Source: Cobetia sp. cqz5-12 (GTDB lineage Bacteria > Pseudomonadota > Gammaproteobacteria > Pseudomonadales > Halomonadaceae). From it: a DNA stretch of 64,000 nucleotides. The DNA lies in NCBI RefSeq assembly GCF_016495405.1, contig NZ_CP044522.1:3209638-3273637 (forward strand), read 5' to 3'. The translations under genes were made by a program, and so were the position numbers. Shown piece by piece: positions 31,656-40,429 of this stretch (positions are counted from its first letter, which is position 1; the number at the start of each line of letters is the position of its first letter). The notes below the pieces were generated by a model. That model was not told the DNA's origin, searched no databases, and saw nothing but the letters and a program-made list of their open reading frames with translations.

Positions 31656-33197
31656 CTACTTGCGCCAGAAGCTGGGCGAGAACAGCACCAGCACGGTCAA
31701 TATCTCGAGACGCCCCATCAGCATGCCGAGGCACAGCAACCACTTGGCACTGTCCGGCAGGCTCGAGAAGTTGCCCGCCGGGCCGATGATCTCACCCAGC
31801 CCCGGGCCGACGTTGGTGACGGCCGTGGCGGCGCCGGTCACCGCGGTGACCAGATCCAGCCCGATGAACGACAGCGCCAGCGCCAGGCCACCGATGGTGA
31901 TGAAGAAGAAGAACGAGAAGGCGATCACGGCGCGCACCACCTCATCGGGCAGCGCGCGGCCGTTGTAGCGCTGCGAGAAGACGCCATTGGCATGGATCAG
32001 CGAGCGCAGATGGTTGCCGAGCATGATCAGGCCGATCTGCAGGCGGAAGATCTTCATGCCGCCGCTGGTCGAGCCGCTGCAGCCGCCGACAAAGGTCAGA
32101 TAGAAGAAGGCCACCACCGCAAAGGGCCCCCAGGCACTGTAGTCGTCGCTGGCGTAGCCGGTGGTCGTCACCACCGAGATGACATTGAAGGTCACCTGGG
32201 TCAGCGCCGTGAAGATGGCCTCGCCATTGACGACGCGATACAGCGTCAGCAAGGCGATCACCCATCCCAGCAGCCGCAGAAAGCCGCGCACCTGGGCATC
32301 ACGCCACAGGACGCCGGCCTGATCCTGCCAGGCACGGATGAACAGCACGAAGGGCAGCGCCCCCAGCAACATGAAAGCCGAGGCCATCCACAGCAGATAG
32401 GGCCGGTCGGAATAGACGCCCATCGAGCTGTCGTAATTGGAGAAACCGCCGGTGGCCAGCGACGTCATGCCATGCACCAGCGCATCCAGCCAGTGCATGC
32501 CACCCAGCCAGTAACAGACGATGGCCAGCAAGGTCAGCCCGACGTAGACCAGCCCGATGGCCTTGGCCACGCCACCGGCACGCGGCAGCACCTTGTCGGA
32601 CCAGTCCGAGGATTCGGTCTGGAACAGGCGCATGCCGCCGACCTTCAGAAACGGCAGGATCGCGATCGCCATCACGATGATGCCGATGCCGCCGACCCAC
32701 TGCATCAGGCCGCGCCACAGCTTGAGACCATCCGAGAGCCCTTCGATGTCTGACAGCACGGTCGAGCCGGTGGTGGTGATCGCCGACACCGATTCGAACA
32801 CGGCATCGGTCACGCCCAAGTGGGTGGCCCCGAAGATCAACGGCAGGCTCGAGTAGGCCGATACCAGTACCCAGCTCAGCGTCGTCAGCACGAACATCGC
32901 ACGTGGCTTGAGCTGCAGCTCCACCTTGCGCGATACCGTCAGCATGATGGCCGCCGAGCCGAGCGTGATGCCCAGCGAGATCAGGAAGGCGCTGGCATCC
33001 GCATCCGCTTCGCCGAGCAACACCAGCAAGGGCGCCAGCATCATCAAGGCCACCACGCACAGCAGCAGGCCGAGCACCCGGATGACCGGCAACCACTCCG
33101 AGAGCGAGAGAAGGCGAACCAGCGCCTGCGAGTGCGCTCGGGTCGCCTGCCCTGCGCGCGCCCGTCTGCGCCGCCGTTTCGGCGCGCCAGCCTTCAT
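31656..33197 (-). CDS. trkH: TrkH/TrkI-type potassium uptake membrane protein
   Basis: The membrane subunit of a Trk potassium transporter. The 513-aa protein has about ten hydrophobic segments and the four pore-loop filters TTTGSTV, SLATGGFSN, VVTTTGYAS and VTNVGPGLG. The basic N-terminus (KRRRRRARAG) is cytoplasmic and unusually arginine-rich. Trk systems supply K+ as an osmotic solute, and two TrkH-type proteins (TrkH, TrkI) are known in Halomonas; I cannot tell which this is. The NAD-binding partner TrkA is not next to it. Confidence 0.92.
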   Translation of the reverse strand: MKAGAPKRRRRRARAGQATRAHSQALVRLLSLSEWLPVIRVLGLLLCVVALMMLAPLLVLLGEADADASAFLISLGITLGSAAIMLTVSRKVELQLKPRAMFVLTTLSWVLVSAYSSLPLIFGATHLGVTDAVFESVSAITTTGSTVLSDIEGLSDGLKLWRGLMQWVGGIGIIVMAIAILPFLKVGGMRLFQTESSDWSDKVLPRAGGVAKAIGLVYVGLTLLAIVCYWLGGMHWLDALVHGMTSLATGGFSNYDSSMGVYSDRPYLLWMASAFMLLGALPFVLFIRAWQDQAGVLWRDAQVRGFLRLLGWVIALLTLYRVVNGEAIFTALTQVTFNVISVVTTTGYASDDYSAWGPFAVVAFFYLTFVGGCSGSTSGGMKIFRLQIGLIMLGNHLRSLIHANGVFSQRYNGRALPDEVVRAVIAFSFFFFITIGGLALALSFIGLDLVTAVTGAATAVTNVGPGLGEIIGPAGNFSSLPDSAKWLLCLGMLMGRLEILTVLVLFSPSFWRK

Positions 33198-33528
33198 GCC
33201 ACCGACCTGTTGATGACAGTCATCATTGTGCGTCCTCAGCGTTTTACCCCATGACGCCCCGAGCGCCAGTTTCAGTGCGGCGATACCCTACACCCTCTTC
33301 CGCCGCTGTCCAGCGCCGCCACAGCGGTGACCCGCCGCAGGACATCACACCCCGACACCTCACGTCAGGTGCCTTGTGCCGCCCTGCAAGCTGCTATCCT
33401 GCCAACGACACGCGTAGCCACGCCGCCTGCTCAGTGCCAACACGCCTGAGTCCGGTTGGGCTGCCCAACCCCTGTACGGTACACTGAGGCCCCAATATGG
33501 CAACGATGCGTTCACGGACAAGAATCTC
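33198..33528. other. Divergent promoter region of trkH and the aryl polyene cluster
   Basis: About 330 bases. The right half contains the candidate promoter and palindrome of the pigment cluster (listed separately). The left half should hold the trkH promoter, but no clear hexamers were identified. Confidence 0.55.
33454..33485 (+). promoter_or_regulatory. Putative promoter and operator of the aryl polyene cluster
   Basis: A TTGGGC -35-like hexamer (33456-33461) and a TACACT -10-like hexamer (33480-33485) are 18 bases apart, about 45 bases before the first cluster gene. The -35 sits inside an interrupted perfect palindrome, GGTTGGGC-T-GCCCAACC (33454-33470), which suggests a repressor or activator site. 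Inference from pattern only. Confidence 0.45.
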
Positions 33529-34242
33529 ATGCGTCTGACTGATTGGCGAGCCTGGCAGGCGAGTGCGACCCGCACCGCCCACGACAGCCGCGTAGATATC
33601 ACCCCCTCCCCGCGTGCCGAGCAAGTCCCGGCCATGCAGCGTCGTCGACTCAGCCCGGTCGGCCAGGCCTGCTGCAAGCTGCTGTTCGCGCTCGACCCTG
33701 ACGCCGACCTGCCCATCATCCATGCCTCGCGCCATGGCGATACCGGCAAGATTCTCGCTCTGCTGGATGCCGCCACCCAGTCCGATGAGGCCCTGTCACC
33801 GGCGCGCTTCTCGCTCTCGGTGCACAACGCCGTGCTGGGCATGTACTCGATCACCGGCAAGTCCCATCAACCGCTGGAAGCCCTCGCCGCCTGTGGCAAC
33901 GAATTCGAGGCGCTGATGAGCGAGGCGCTCGGCTATCTGAGCGAGCGCGAGGACGTCATCGTGCTGTTCTCCGATATCGCCGCACCGGAGGCCTTCCTGC
34001 ACCACGGCGACTACCCGGTCTGTGCCAGCGCCGTCGCCCTGCGCCTGAGCCGCAGCAGTGACGACGACAGTGCATGGACACTGAGCGCCACGCCGGGCGA
34101 GACGTTGACGGACAGCGCCCCGACGCCACTTGAGGTCATCGCCTGGCTTGAGCAGGCCGGGAGCGAGACGCTCGTCTGTCGCCGCCATCACTGGCAGCTG
34201 AGCCGCGCTCACGCCGCCTCACCGACGCCACCAGCAGACTGA
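33529..34242 (+). CDS. apeC: Aryl polyene ketosynthase-like chain length factor (ApeC)
   Basis: A 237-aa protein of the beta-ketoacyl synthase N-terminal-like family (Ketoacyl-synt_2), recognised by FSLSVHNAVLGMYSITGKSHQ and its place as first gene of the cluster. In aryl polyene systems such a half-size KS-like protein pairs with the ketosynthase ApeO and controls chain elongation. It lacks an active-site Cys-His-His set, so it is not a ketosynthase itself. The stop overlaps the next start (TGATG). The symbol follows the E. coli/Xenorhabdus naming from memory. Confidence 0.78.
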   Translation: MRLTDWRAWQASATRTAHDSRVDITPSPRAEQVPAMQRRRLSPVGQACCKLLFALDPDADLPIIHASRHGDTGKILALLDAATQSDEALSPARFSLSVHNAVLGMYSITGKSHQPLEALAACGNEFEALMSEALGYLSEREDVIVLFSDIAAPEAFLHHGDYPVCASAVALRLSRSSDDDSAWTLSATPGETLTDSAPTPLEVIAWLEQAGSETLVCRRHHWQLSRAHAASPTPPAD

Positions 34243-35054
34243 TGCCGCGCATGCTGTCGTCTCCCCTCGGACGCCTGTGGCGTGGCATCGCCACGGCCAT
34301 CAGCTTCCTGACCTTCGGGCTGGGCGGTTTGCTGGTGGGGGGAATGTGGCCACTGCTGACATTGGTGGTGCGCCGCCCCGACAAGCAACAGAAGCTTGCG
34401 CGCAGCATCATCCATCATTGCATGCGCGGCTTCGTGGCTCTGATGCGCGGCCTGGGCGTGCTCGACTATCGCCTGCACGACTGCGAGCGCCTGCAACGTC
34501 CGGGCCTGCTGGTGCTGGCCAATCACCCGACGCTGATCGATGTGGTCTTCCTGCTCGCGCTGATTCCCCACGCCGACTGCGTGGTCAAGGGGCGACTGGC
34601 GCGCAACCCCTTCACCCGTGGCCCCATCCGTGCCGCAGGCTACATCACCAATGAAGAGCCGCAGGGCGTGCTGGATGCCGCCCGCGAGAGCCTGGCCAAG
34701 GGCAACGCCCTGATCCTGTTCCCCGAAGGCACACGTAGCGTGCCCGGGCGCGCCCTGAAATTCCGCCGTGGTGCCGCCAACATCGCACTGCGCACGCCAA
34801 GCGAGATCACCCCCGTGCTGATCGACTGCCAGCCCAGCACCCTGACCAAGGGCGAGCCCTGGTATCACATCCCGGCCCGGCGGGTGATGCTCAACATCAA
34901 GGTGCTGCCGGACATGACGTCACATGTCGCACCGCCACCGGCAACAGAAGATGAGGTACCGCTGTCACGCGATGCCCGCCAGTTGACGCGCCGCCTGGCC
35001 AGCGACTTTGCCGCTGAACTGGCCGCCTTTCAGCAACGGATCCGCGAGTCATGA
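34242..35054 (+). CDS. apeD: PlsC-like acyltransferase of the aryl polyene cluster
   Basis: A 270-aa membrane-associated acyltransferase with an N-terminal hydrophobic segment (ISFLTFGLGGLLVGG). It has the H-x4-D catalytic motif in ANHPTLIDVVF, the FPEGTRS motif and a VLIDC block. In these clusters such enzymes are thought to help join the polyene to a lipid or sugar anchor. It is translationally coupled to the gene before it. Not distinguishable by sequence alone from a general lysophosphatidate acyltransferase. Confidence 0.8.
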   Translation: MPRMLSSPLGRLWRGIATAISFLTFGLGGLLVGGMWPLLTLVVRRPDKQQKLARSIIHHCMRGFVALMRGLGVLDYRLHDCERLQRPGLLVLANHPTLIDVVFLLALIPHADCVVKGRLARNPFTRGPIRAAGYITNEEPQGVLDAARESLAKGNALILFPEGTRSVPGRALKFRRGAANIALRTPSEITPVLIDCQPSTLTKGEPWYHIPARRVMLNIKVLPDMTSHVAPPPATEDEVPLSRDARQLTRRLASDFAAELAAFQQRIRES

Positions 35055-35080
35055 CAGCGCGGTCAGCCATGCTGCCCTGA

Positions 35081-35105
35081 TCTCGCTATTGATCCGATAG
35101 CGAGA
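35081..35105. promoter_or_regulatory. Inverted repeat before the two ACP genes
   Basis: TCTCGCTAT-TGATCCG-ATAGCGAGA, a perfect 9-bp inverted repeat in the only sizeable gap (144 bases) in the first part of the cluster. AT-rich sequence with TTAATAAAG follows. It may be an operator of an internal promoter or an RNA processing hairpin that raises ACP expression. Confidence 0.45.
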
Positions 35106-35198
35106 AAAAGCGATTAAGATATTCGGCCTTCCCGCCGTTAATAAAGCCTGCTGCCATTCATACCGGCCATTATCGGTACGCCGACACGAGGAATACTC

Positions 35199-35468
35199 AT
35201 GAGCGATAGCGCCAAGCTGGAACTGGAACTCAAGCAACTGATCATCGACACCCTGGAGCTTGAAGACATCACCCCGGACGACATCGTCGCCGATGAGCCG
35301 CTGTTCGTGGACGGCCTGGGGCTGGATTCGATTGACGCCCTGGAACTCGGTCTCGCGCTGCAGAAGCAGTACGGCATCACGCTGGACGCCGAAGCCGAGG
35401 ACACCCGCGCGCATTTCGCCAGCCTCAATGCCCTGCGTGAACTCGTGGAGACCCGTCGTGAGCGCTGA
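35199..35468 (+). CDS. apeE: Acyl carrier protein 1 (ApeE)
   Basis: An 89-aa acidic carrier protein. The phosphopantetheine attachment serine is S44 in GLGLDSIDALEL. It carries the growing polyene chain as a thioester. A GAGGAA-type ribosome site precedes the ATG. It overlaps the second ACP gene by 11 bases. Two carrier proteins side by side are typical of aryl polyene clusters, and they are thought to have different jobs in starter loading and elongation. Confidence 0.88.
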   Translation: MSDSAKLELELKQLIIDTLELEDITPDDIVADEPLFVDGLGLDSIDALELGLALQKQYGITLDAEAEDTRAHFASLNALRELVETRRER

Positions 35469-35730
35469 GCAACAGACCGCGTCCCGCGAAGAGATCTACG
35501 CGCATGTCCGCAGCACCCTGATCGAGCTGTTCGAGATCGATGCCGCTGACATCCACCCCGAGGCGCTGCTCTATGAAGACCTCGACATCGACAGCATCGA
35601 TGCGGTGGATCTGGTGGTCGAACTCAAGAAGTTCACCGGCCGACGCATCGACGCCAATGACTTCAAGAGCGTACGCAGCCTCGATGACGTCGTGACCGCC
35701 GTTGAGCAGCTGATGCAGCGCCAGGCATGA
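35458..35730 (+). CDS. apeF: Acyl carrier protein 2 (ApeF)
   Basis: A 90-aa acyl carrier protein from a GTG start with GGAG eight bases upstream, inside the end of the first ACP gene. The attachment serine is S46 in YEDLDIDSIDAVDLVV. The C-terminus, SLDDVVTAVEQLMQ, is typical of carrier proteins. The next gene begins at its stop codon (ATGA). Confidence 0.88.
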   Translation: MSAEQQTASREEIYAHVRSTLIELFEIDAADIHPEALLYEDLDIDSIDAVDLVVELKKFTGRRIDANDFKSVRSLDDVVTAVEQLMQRQA

Positions 35731-36344
35731 CGTCATCGTCCTCTGGTCGAAGGCGGCGCCCGTCACTGCCGAGCCTGCTGCTCGGCGGGCTGGGTGTCGT
35801 GGCCGCCGTAGGCTGGCCGCTGCTGGTCTATGCCCTGCTCTCGCGGCTGACGGCAGACCCGGCGGGCGATGCGACCAGCGGACATGTCTCGCCCTGGGTG
35901 TGGGCACTGATCGCGCTGGGCGCCTTGTTGATCCAGCGTCTGCCCCTGCCGTTGATCCTGCGCCTGACGCTGGCCGCGCTGCTGATCATCATCAGCCTGC
36001 TCAGCGAGGCGGAACTGGGGTTGCGCGCCTATCCGGTGCTGGTCAATCTGGCCATGCTCAGCGTGTTCGCCACCAGTCTGTGGCGCGGCATGCCGGTCAT
36101 CGAGCGCCTGGCACGTCTCAAGGAGCCTGATCTGCCCGCCGCCGGCGTGCGTTATACCCGCAAGGTCACCCGAGTGTGGTGCGGCTTCTTCGTCTTCAAT
36201 GCCAGTGTGGCCGCGGCCACGGCGCTGTATGCCGACCTGGCGACCTGGACGCTCTACAACGGTCTGGTGAGCTACGTGCTGATGGGGCTGCTGTTCAGCG
36301 GCGAATGGCTGGTACGCCGTCGCCTGCGCCGCGCCGATGACTGA
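35727..36344 (+). CDS. apeG: COG4648-type membrane protein (ApeG)
   Basis: A 205-aa protein with about six hydrophobic stretches (LLLGGLGVVAAVGWPLLVYALL; VWALIALGALLIQ; LILRLTLAALLIIISLLSE; LVNLAMLSVFATSLW; WCGFFVFNASVAAATALY; LVSYVLMGLLFSGEWL) and the MPVIERLARL region. It matches in position and character the conserved inner-membrane protein of aryl polyene clusters, whose role is unknown but may be in anchoring or handling the lipid. Coupled to the ACP before it. Confidence 0.78.
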   Translation: MTSSSSGRRRRPSLPSLLLGGLGVVAAVGWPLLVYALLSRLTADPAGDATSGHVSPWVWALIALGALLIQRLPLPLILRLTLAALLIIISLLSEAELGLRAYPVLVNLAMLSVFATSLWRGMPVIERLARLKEPDLPAAGVRYTRKVTRVWCGFFVFNASVAAATALYADLATWTLYNGLVSYVLMGLLFSGEWLVRRRLRRADD

Positions 36345-36415
36345 GCGCTCAGGCTGTCGCCCGTCAGCCGCCCGTTCCCGATGAATCCGACTTTCTGAAG
36401 AGTTGCCTGCCTCAC

Positions 36416-38419
36416 ATGCCTGATGCCCGCCAGCCTGCCAGCAGCGCCACTGAGCAAGACACCGCCCAGCGCGCCACCCCCCTCATACGTCAGGGCTGGC
36501 GTCAGCTCGCCCGACTCGCGCCCGAGGCACCGGCCTGCTGGCTGGCCAGTCCCGGTCAGCCGCTGCGCCCACTGAGTCGTGCCGCGCTGATGGCACGCGT
36601 CGATGCCTGGCATCAGTGGCTGGACAACCTGCCCACTGTGCATGCTGGCCGCCGGCCCGGCGCACGTTGGGTATTGTTCCAGCCCACGGCGCTTGGCGCC
36701 TGCGTGCAGCTGCTGGCGCTATGGGAGCGCGGCATGCTCGCCGTGCTGCCCGGCGATGACCGTCCGGATACCCTGGCCCGTCTGGCCGCGAGCAGTGATG
36801 GCCAGCTGCCCGAGACCAGCCCCGCTGGCTGGCCGACCGAGCCGCTCGATTCGAGCACCGCGCCATGTACACGCCCCGAGATCACGCCTGATGGCGCGCG
36901 TCTCGCGCTGGAGCTCTGCACCTCCGGCTCCACCGGCGAGCCGCTGCGCATCGCCAAGCGCTTCGATCAGCTCGAGGCCGAACTGGCCGTGCATCGCGCG
37001 TTGTGGCCGCTGGCGCCGGGCCCTTCAGACACCGACTCAGCGTCTGGGCCAGGCACAGACACCGTCAGCCTCAGCCAGGTCAGCCATCAGCACATCTATG
37101 GTCTGCTGGTGTCGCTGCTGCGCCCGCTCAGCGAAGGGGTGCCCTTTCTCAGCGAAGCCTGCCACTACCCGGAGCAGTTGGCCGCCGCCATCGCGCAGCT
37201 GTCCGGCCTCGGGCATCGCTGCCAGCTGGTCAGCTCGCCGGCCCAGCTGGCGCGCCTGCCCCAGGCCAATGACGAAAGCCGCGTGGCGGGACAGGTTCAG
37301 CATCAGGCTCAGGTGCTGCGGGTCTTCTCTTCAGGTGCTCCGCTACCGGCCGAGGCCGCCCGCCACGCCGAGCATTGCCTGCAGGCACCGGTGATCGAGA
37401 TCTACGGCAGCACCGAAACGGGCGGCATCGCGCATCGTCGCCAGCACGAGACGCCCCACTGGACACCACTGCCCGAAGTCGAGCTGCGCTTCTCGCCCAC
37501 CTTCGCGGTGCGCTCGCCGTTTCTGGAGCAGCCGGACCAGTGGTGGCAGCAGGCCGACAACGCCGCGCCGCTGACGACTGAACCTCTGCCGCCGGGCGAT
37601 CAGAATGAAGCGCCATGCTTCCAGCTGCTGGGGCGCAGTGATCGGCTGGTCAAGCTGGCCGGCAAGCGGGTCTCGTTGAGCGCGGTGGAGCGCTGCCTCA
37701 GCGAGCAAGCGCAGGTGCTGGAGGTACGTTGCCTGCCGATGCCCACCCGCGATCACCGCCTGGGCGCAGTCGTGGTGATGGAGGAGAGCGCGCTGCCACA
37801 GGACCACGCCAGCCGCCGCGACCTGATCGCGCGTCTGCGCCGCGCGCTGATGCCGGGCTTCGAGCGCATCGCCCTGCCGCGCTACTGGCGCTTCGTCACG
37901 CGCCTGCCGCTGAATGCCCAGGGCAAGTTCACTGCGGACTCCGTCGCGCGGCTGTTTGCCGATCTCGACGATCATCGTCTGCCACGCTGGCTGGGCGAAA
38001 CCTCCAGCGGCCCGCAGCAGCTGACGCTGGAAGCCGAGGTGCCCGACAGCCTGTGCTACCTCGGGGGTCATTTCGCCGCCCAGCCACTGGTGCCCGGCGT
38101 GGTGATGCTCAAGTGGGCACGCGATCTCGGCCGCCGCCTGCGCCTGACGGGCGTCGGCGTGGCGGAAAGTCGTTTTCAGCGTCTGGAACGCATCAAGTTC
38201 TCCAACCTGTTGCTGCCGGGCATGCGCTTCACGCTGGCCACGACACTGGTCGCCGACAGCCACGGTCTACGCGTCGACTTCCGTCTGGAATCCCGTGCGG
38301 GACTGCACGCCAGTGGCCGCTTGCGCTACGGTGCTGATACCGATAGCGCACCTCTCAGTTCGCCACTCAGTTCGCCACTTAGTTCACCCCAGCCGACACC
38401 CACACCGGAGGCGTCATGA
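36416..38419 (+). CDS. apeHI: Acyl-ACP ligase fused to hotdog dehydratase (ApeH-ApeI)
   Basis: A 667-aa two-domain protein. Residues about 30-510 are an AMP-forming ligase: CTSGSTGEPL at about 163-172, YGSTETGG near 330, GRSDRLVKLAGKRVSL, and PLNAQGKF near 500 with the catalytic lysine. It should activate the aryl starter acid onto an ACP. Residues about 530-650 form a hotdog domain with GGHFAAQPLVPGVV (catalytic His near 551), as in the dehydratase ApeI, which pairs with ApeP. The linked C-terminus ends in a Ser/Pro repeat. The two functions are, to my memory, separate genes in E. coli, so this is a fusion. It overlaps the glycosyltransferase gene by four bases. Confidence 0.85.
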   Translation: MPDARQPASSATEQDTAQRATPLIRQGWRQLARLAPEAPACWLASPGQPLRPLSRAALMARVDAWHQWLDNLPTVHAGRRPGARWVLFQPTALGACVQLLALWERGMLAVLPGDDRPDTLARLAASSDGQLPETSPAGWPTEPLDSSTAPCTRPEITPDGARLALELCTSGSTGEPLRIAKRFDQLEAELAVHRALWPLAPGPSDTDSASGPGTDTVSLSQVSHQHIYGLLVSLLRPLSEGVPFLSEACHYPEQLAAAIAQLSGLGHRCQLVSSPAQLARLPQANDESRVAGQVQHQAQVLRVFSSGAPLPAEAARHAEHCLQAPVIEIYGSTETGGIAHRRQHETPHWTPLPEVELRFSPTFAVRSPFLEQPDQWWQQADNAAPLTTEPLPPGDQNEAPCFQLLGRSDRLVKLAGKRVSLSAVERCLSEQAQVLEVRCLPMPTRDHRLGAVVVMEESALPQDHASRRDLIARLRRALMPGFERIALPRYWRFVTRLPLNAQGKFTADSVARLFADLDDHRLPRWLGETSSGPQQLTLEAEVPDSLCYLGGHFAAQPLVPGVVMLKWARDLGRRLRLTGVGVAESRFQRLERIKFSNLLLPGMRFTLATTLVADSHGLRVDFRLESRAGLHASGRLRYGADTDSAPLSSPLSSPLSSPQPTPTPEAS

Positions 38420-39279
38420 GCCAACCCCAGGCGCCGATGACCGGCCACACATCCTCGCCCCCCGTCAGCGAGTCGCCACTGCGCGCCTGCGTGGTGATTC
38501 CGGTCTACGACCACCCCGCTACCATCGCCGGCGTGTGTGCGGGTCTGGCACCGCTCGGGCTGCCCATCGTGCTGGTGGATGATGGCTGCAGCGCGCCCTG
38601 CGCCGAGGTGCTGGATCAGCTGGCAGCCGAAGGTCATCACCTGGTGCGTCGTGAGCAGAATGGCGGCAAGGGTGCTGCCGTGCGCAGTGGGCTGCAGGCC
38701 GCCGAGCAGCTCGGCTTCACCCATGCCCTGCAGGTGGACGCCGATGGACAGCACGACGTCAGTGATCTGCCCGCCTTCCTCAACGGCATGCAGGAGAATC
38801 CCGACTGCCTGCAGATCGGCTATCCGCAATACGACGCCAGCGTGCCGCGCATCCGCTTCTATGGCCGCTACGCCTCGCACATCTGGGTATGGATCAACAC
38901 CCTGTCACTGGCCATCCGCGACACCATGTGCGGCGTGCGCCTCTACCCGCTGGCCGCCACCAACCGGCTGCTGGCGCGTCATGCCTGTGGCGACCGCATG
39001 TCCTTCGACACCGAGGTGCTGGTGCGCTGGTACTGGGCCGATGGTGAGGTCGCCAACCTGCCGGTGCATGTCAGCTACCCCACCGGAGGCGTCAGTCACT
39101 TCCGCCCCGGTCACGACAACCTGTTGATCAGCGCCATGCACACGCGGCTGTTCCTCGGCATGCTGCTGCGCTCACCGAAACTTGCCTGGCGCACGCTGTC
39201 GGGACGCAATGGCAAGACATCATCCACTCATGTCAGTCGCCCCTCGCAGCCTGACGACGCGAAGGGGAAACACGAATGA
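38416..39279 (+). CDS. Family 2 glycosyltransferase of the aryl polyene cluster
   Basis: A 287-aa GT2 enzyme. It has an N-terminal VVIPVYDHPATIAGV, then LVDDGCS, NGGKGAAVRSGL and the metal/nucleotide motif QVDADGQHD, with a hydrophobic C-terminal part. It probably transfers a sugar to the polyene or its lipid anchor at the inner membrane. The next gene overlaps by four bases. In other clusters I recall a joined GT/acyltransferase protein; here the two are separate. Confidence 0.85.
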   Translation: MSQPQAPMTGHTSSPPVSESPLRACVVIPVYDHPATIAGVCAGLAPLGLPIVLVDDGCSAPCAEVLDQLAAEGHHLVRREQNGGKGAAVRSGLQAAEQLGFTHALQVDADGQHDVSDLPAFLNGMQENPDCLQIGYPQYDASVPRIRFYGRYASHIWVWINTLSLAIRDTMCGVRLYPLAATNRLLARHACGDRMSFDTEVLVRWYWADGEVANLPVHVSYPTGGVSHFRPGHDNLLISAMHTRLFLGMLLRSPKLAWRTLSGRNGKTSSTHVSRPSQPDDAKGKHE

Positions 39280-40316
39280 CCCATTGGGCACGCCTGTCGG
39301 AAACCGGCTCCACCACTGGCATGCGCCTGATGGTGACGATTCGTCGTCGCCTCGGTGCCTGGCCGTTTCGCATCGCGCTGTTTCCGGTGCTGGTGTGGTA
39401 CTTCCTGCTGCGCGGGGTGGCGCGGCGCGCCTCCTTCGACTTCCTCAAGCGCCTCGAGCCAGAGCTTGGCGGCGTGCGCCTGTGGGCGAGAAGCTTTGCC
39501 CACTTCATGCAGTTCGGTGAGGCGATCATGGACAAGGTCTCGGCCTGGAGCGGCGAGATTCCGCTGTCCTCGCTGACCGGCACCGGCCCGGAAGACCTGC
39601 GCGACGCCGCGCTGCGTGGCGAGGGCGGCATCATCCTCGTCGCCCACCACGGCAATCTGGATGTGATCAATGCCATCGGCGAGCGCCACGACATCGACCT
39701 GTGCGCGCTGGTGCACACGCGCCACGCCGAGAAGTTCAATCAGCTGCTGGAGCAGGCCACCGGCCGCAAGCCGCCGCAGATGATCGAGGTCAGCGAGATC
39801 ACGCCTGCCACTGCCATGGCACTGGGCGATCGCGTCAATCGCGGCGGCTTCGTGGTCATCGCCGCCGACCGCGTGCCGATTCCGCCCACCGTCGACGATG
39901 CCAAGGCCGATACCAACTCGGTCGAAGCCAACATGGCAGAAGGCAGCAGGCCCGCGTCGCCGGCCAGTGCCGCGGCCTCACCGCGCGTGCTGCACTGTGA
40001 CTTCATCGATCAGCCCGCGCCCTTCCCGCAGGGGCCCTTCATGCTGGCCGCGCTGCTGCGCTGTCACGTCTATACCCTGAGCTGCATTCGCGAACAGGGC
40101 GGTGCCCATCCGCGTTTCCGGGTCGATTTCGCGCCCTTCGATGACAGCCGCGCCGTCAAGCGCAGCGGTCGTGAGGCGTGGATCCAGCAGGCCATGCAAC
40201 GTCACGCCAGCCATCTGGAAGCGCGCGTGAAGCGCCATCCACTGCAGTGGTTCAACTTCTTCGACTTCTGGCATCAGGCGCCAGACAGCACGTCGGCTCC
40301 GAAACAGGACGCCTGA
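39276..40316 (+). CDS. Lipid A-type (HtrB/LpxL-like) acyltransferase
   Basis: A 346-aa lauroyl/myristoyl acyltransferase-type protein. It has an N-terminal hydrophobic segment (IALFPVLVWYFLLRGVA) and the catalytic motif VAHHGNLDVINAI (H-x4-D). The C-terminal WFNFFDFWHQ is typical of family members in such clusters. It most likely acylates the sugar/lipid anchor of the pigment. It is coupled to the glycosyltransferase before it. Sequence does not give the acyl donor. Confidence 0.82.
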   Translation: MTHWARLSETGSTTGMRLMVTIRRRLGAWPFRIALFPVLVWYFLLRGVARRASFDFLKRLEPELGGVRLWARSFAHFMQFGEAIMDKVSAWSGEIPLSSLTGTGPEDLRDAALRGEGGIILVAHHGNLDVINAIGERHDIDLCALVHTRHAEKFNQLLEQATGRKPPQMIEVSEITPATAMALGDRVNRGGFVVIAADRVPIPPTVDDAKADTNSVEANMAEGSRPASPASAAASPRVLHCDFIDQPAPFPQGPFMLAALLRCHVYTLSCIREQGGAHPRFRVDFAPFDDSRAVKRSGREAWIQQAMQRHASHLEARVKRHPLQWFNFFDFWHQAPDSTSAPKQDA

Positions 40317-40429
40317 TCCGCGCCGGGCCTGCGACAACGATGCTTCGCGCCCGGCTCTGCTGCCTTCACCTTGTTCGGCCTTCAAGTTCAGCGCATTTTC
40401 ACGCTTATCTCTTCGCCAGGTACCTCGTC

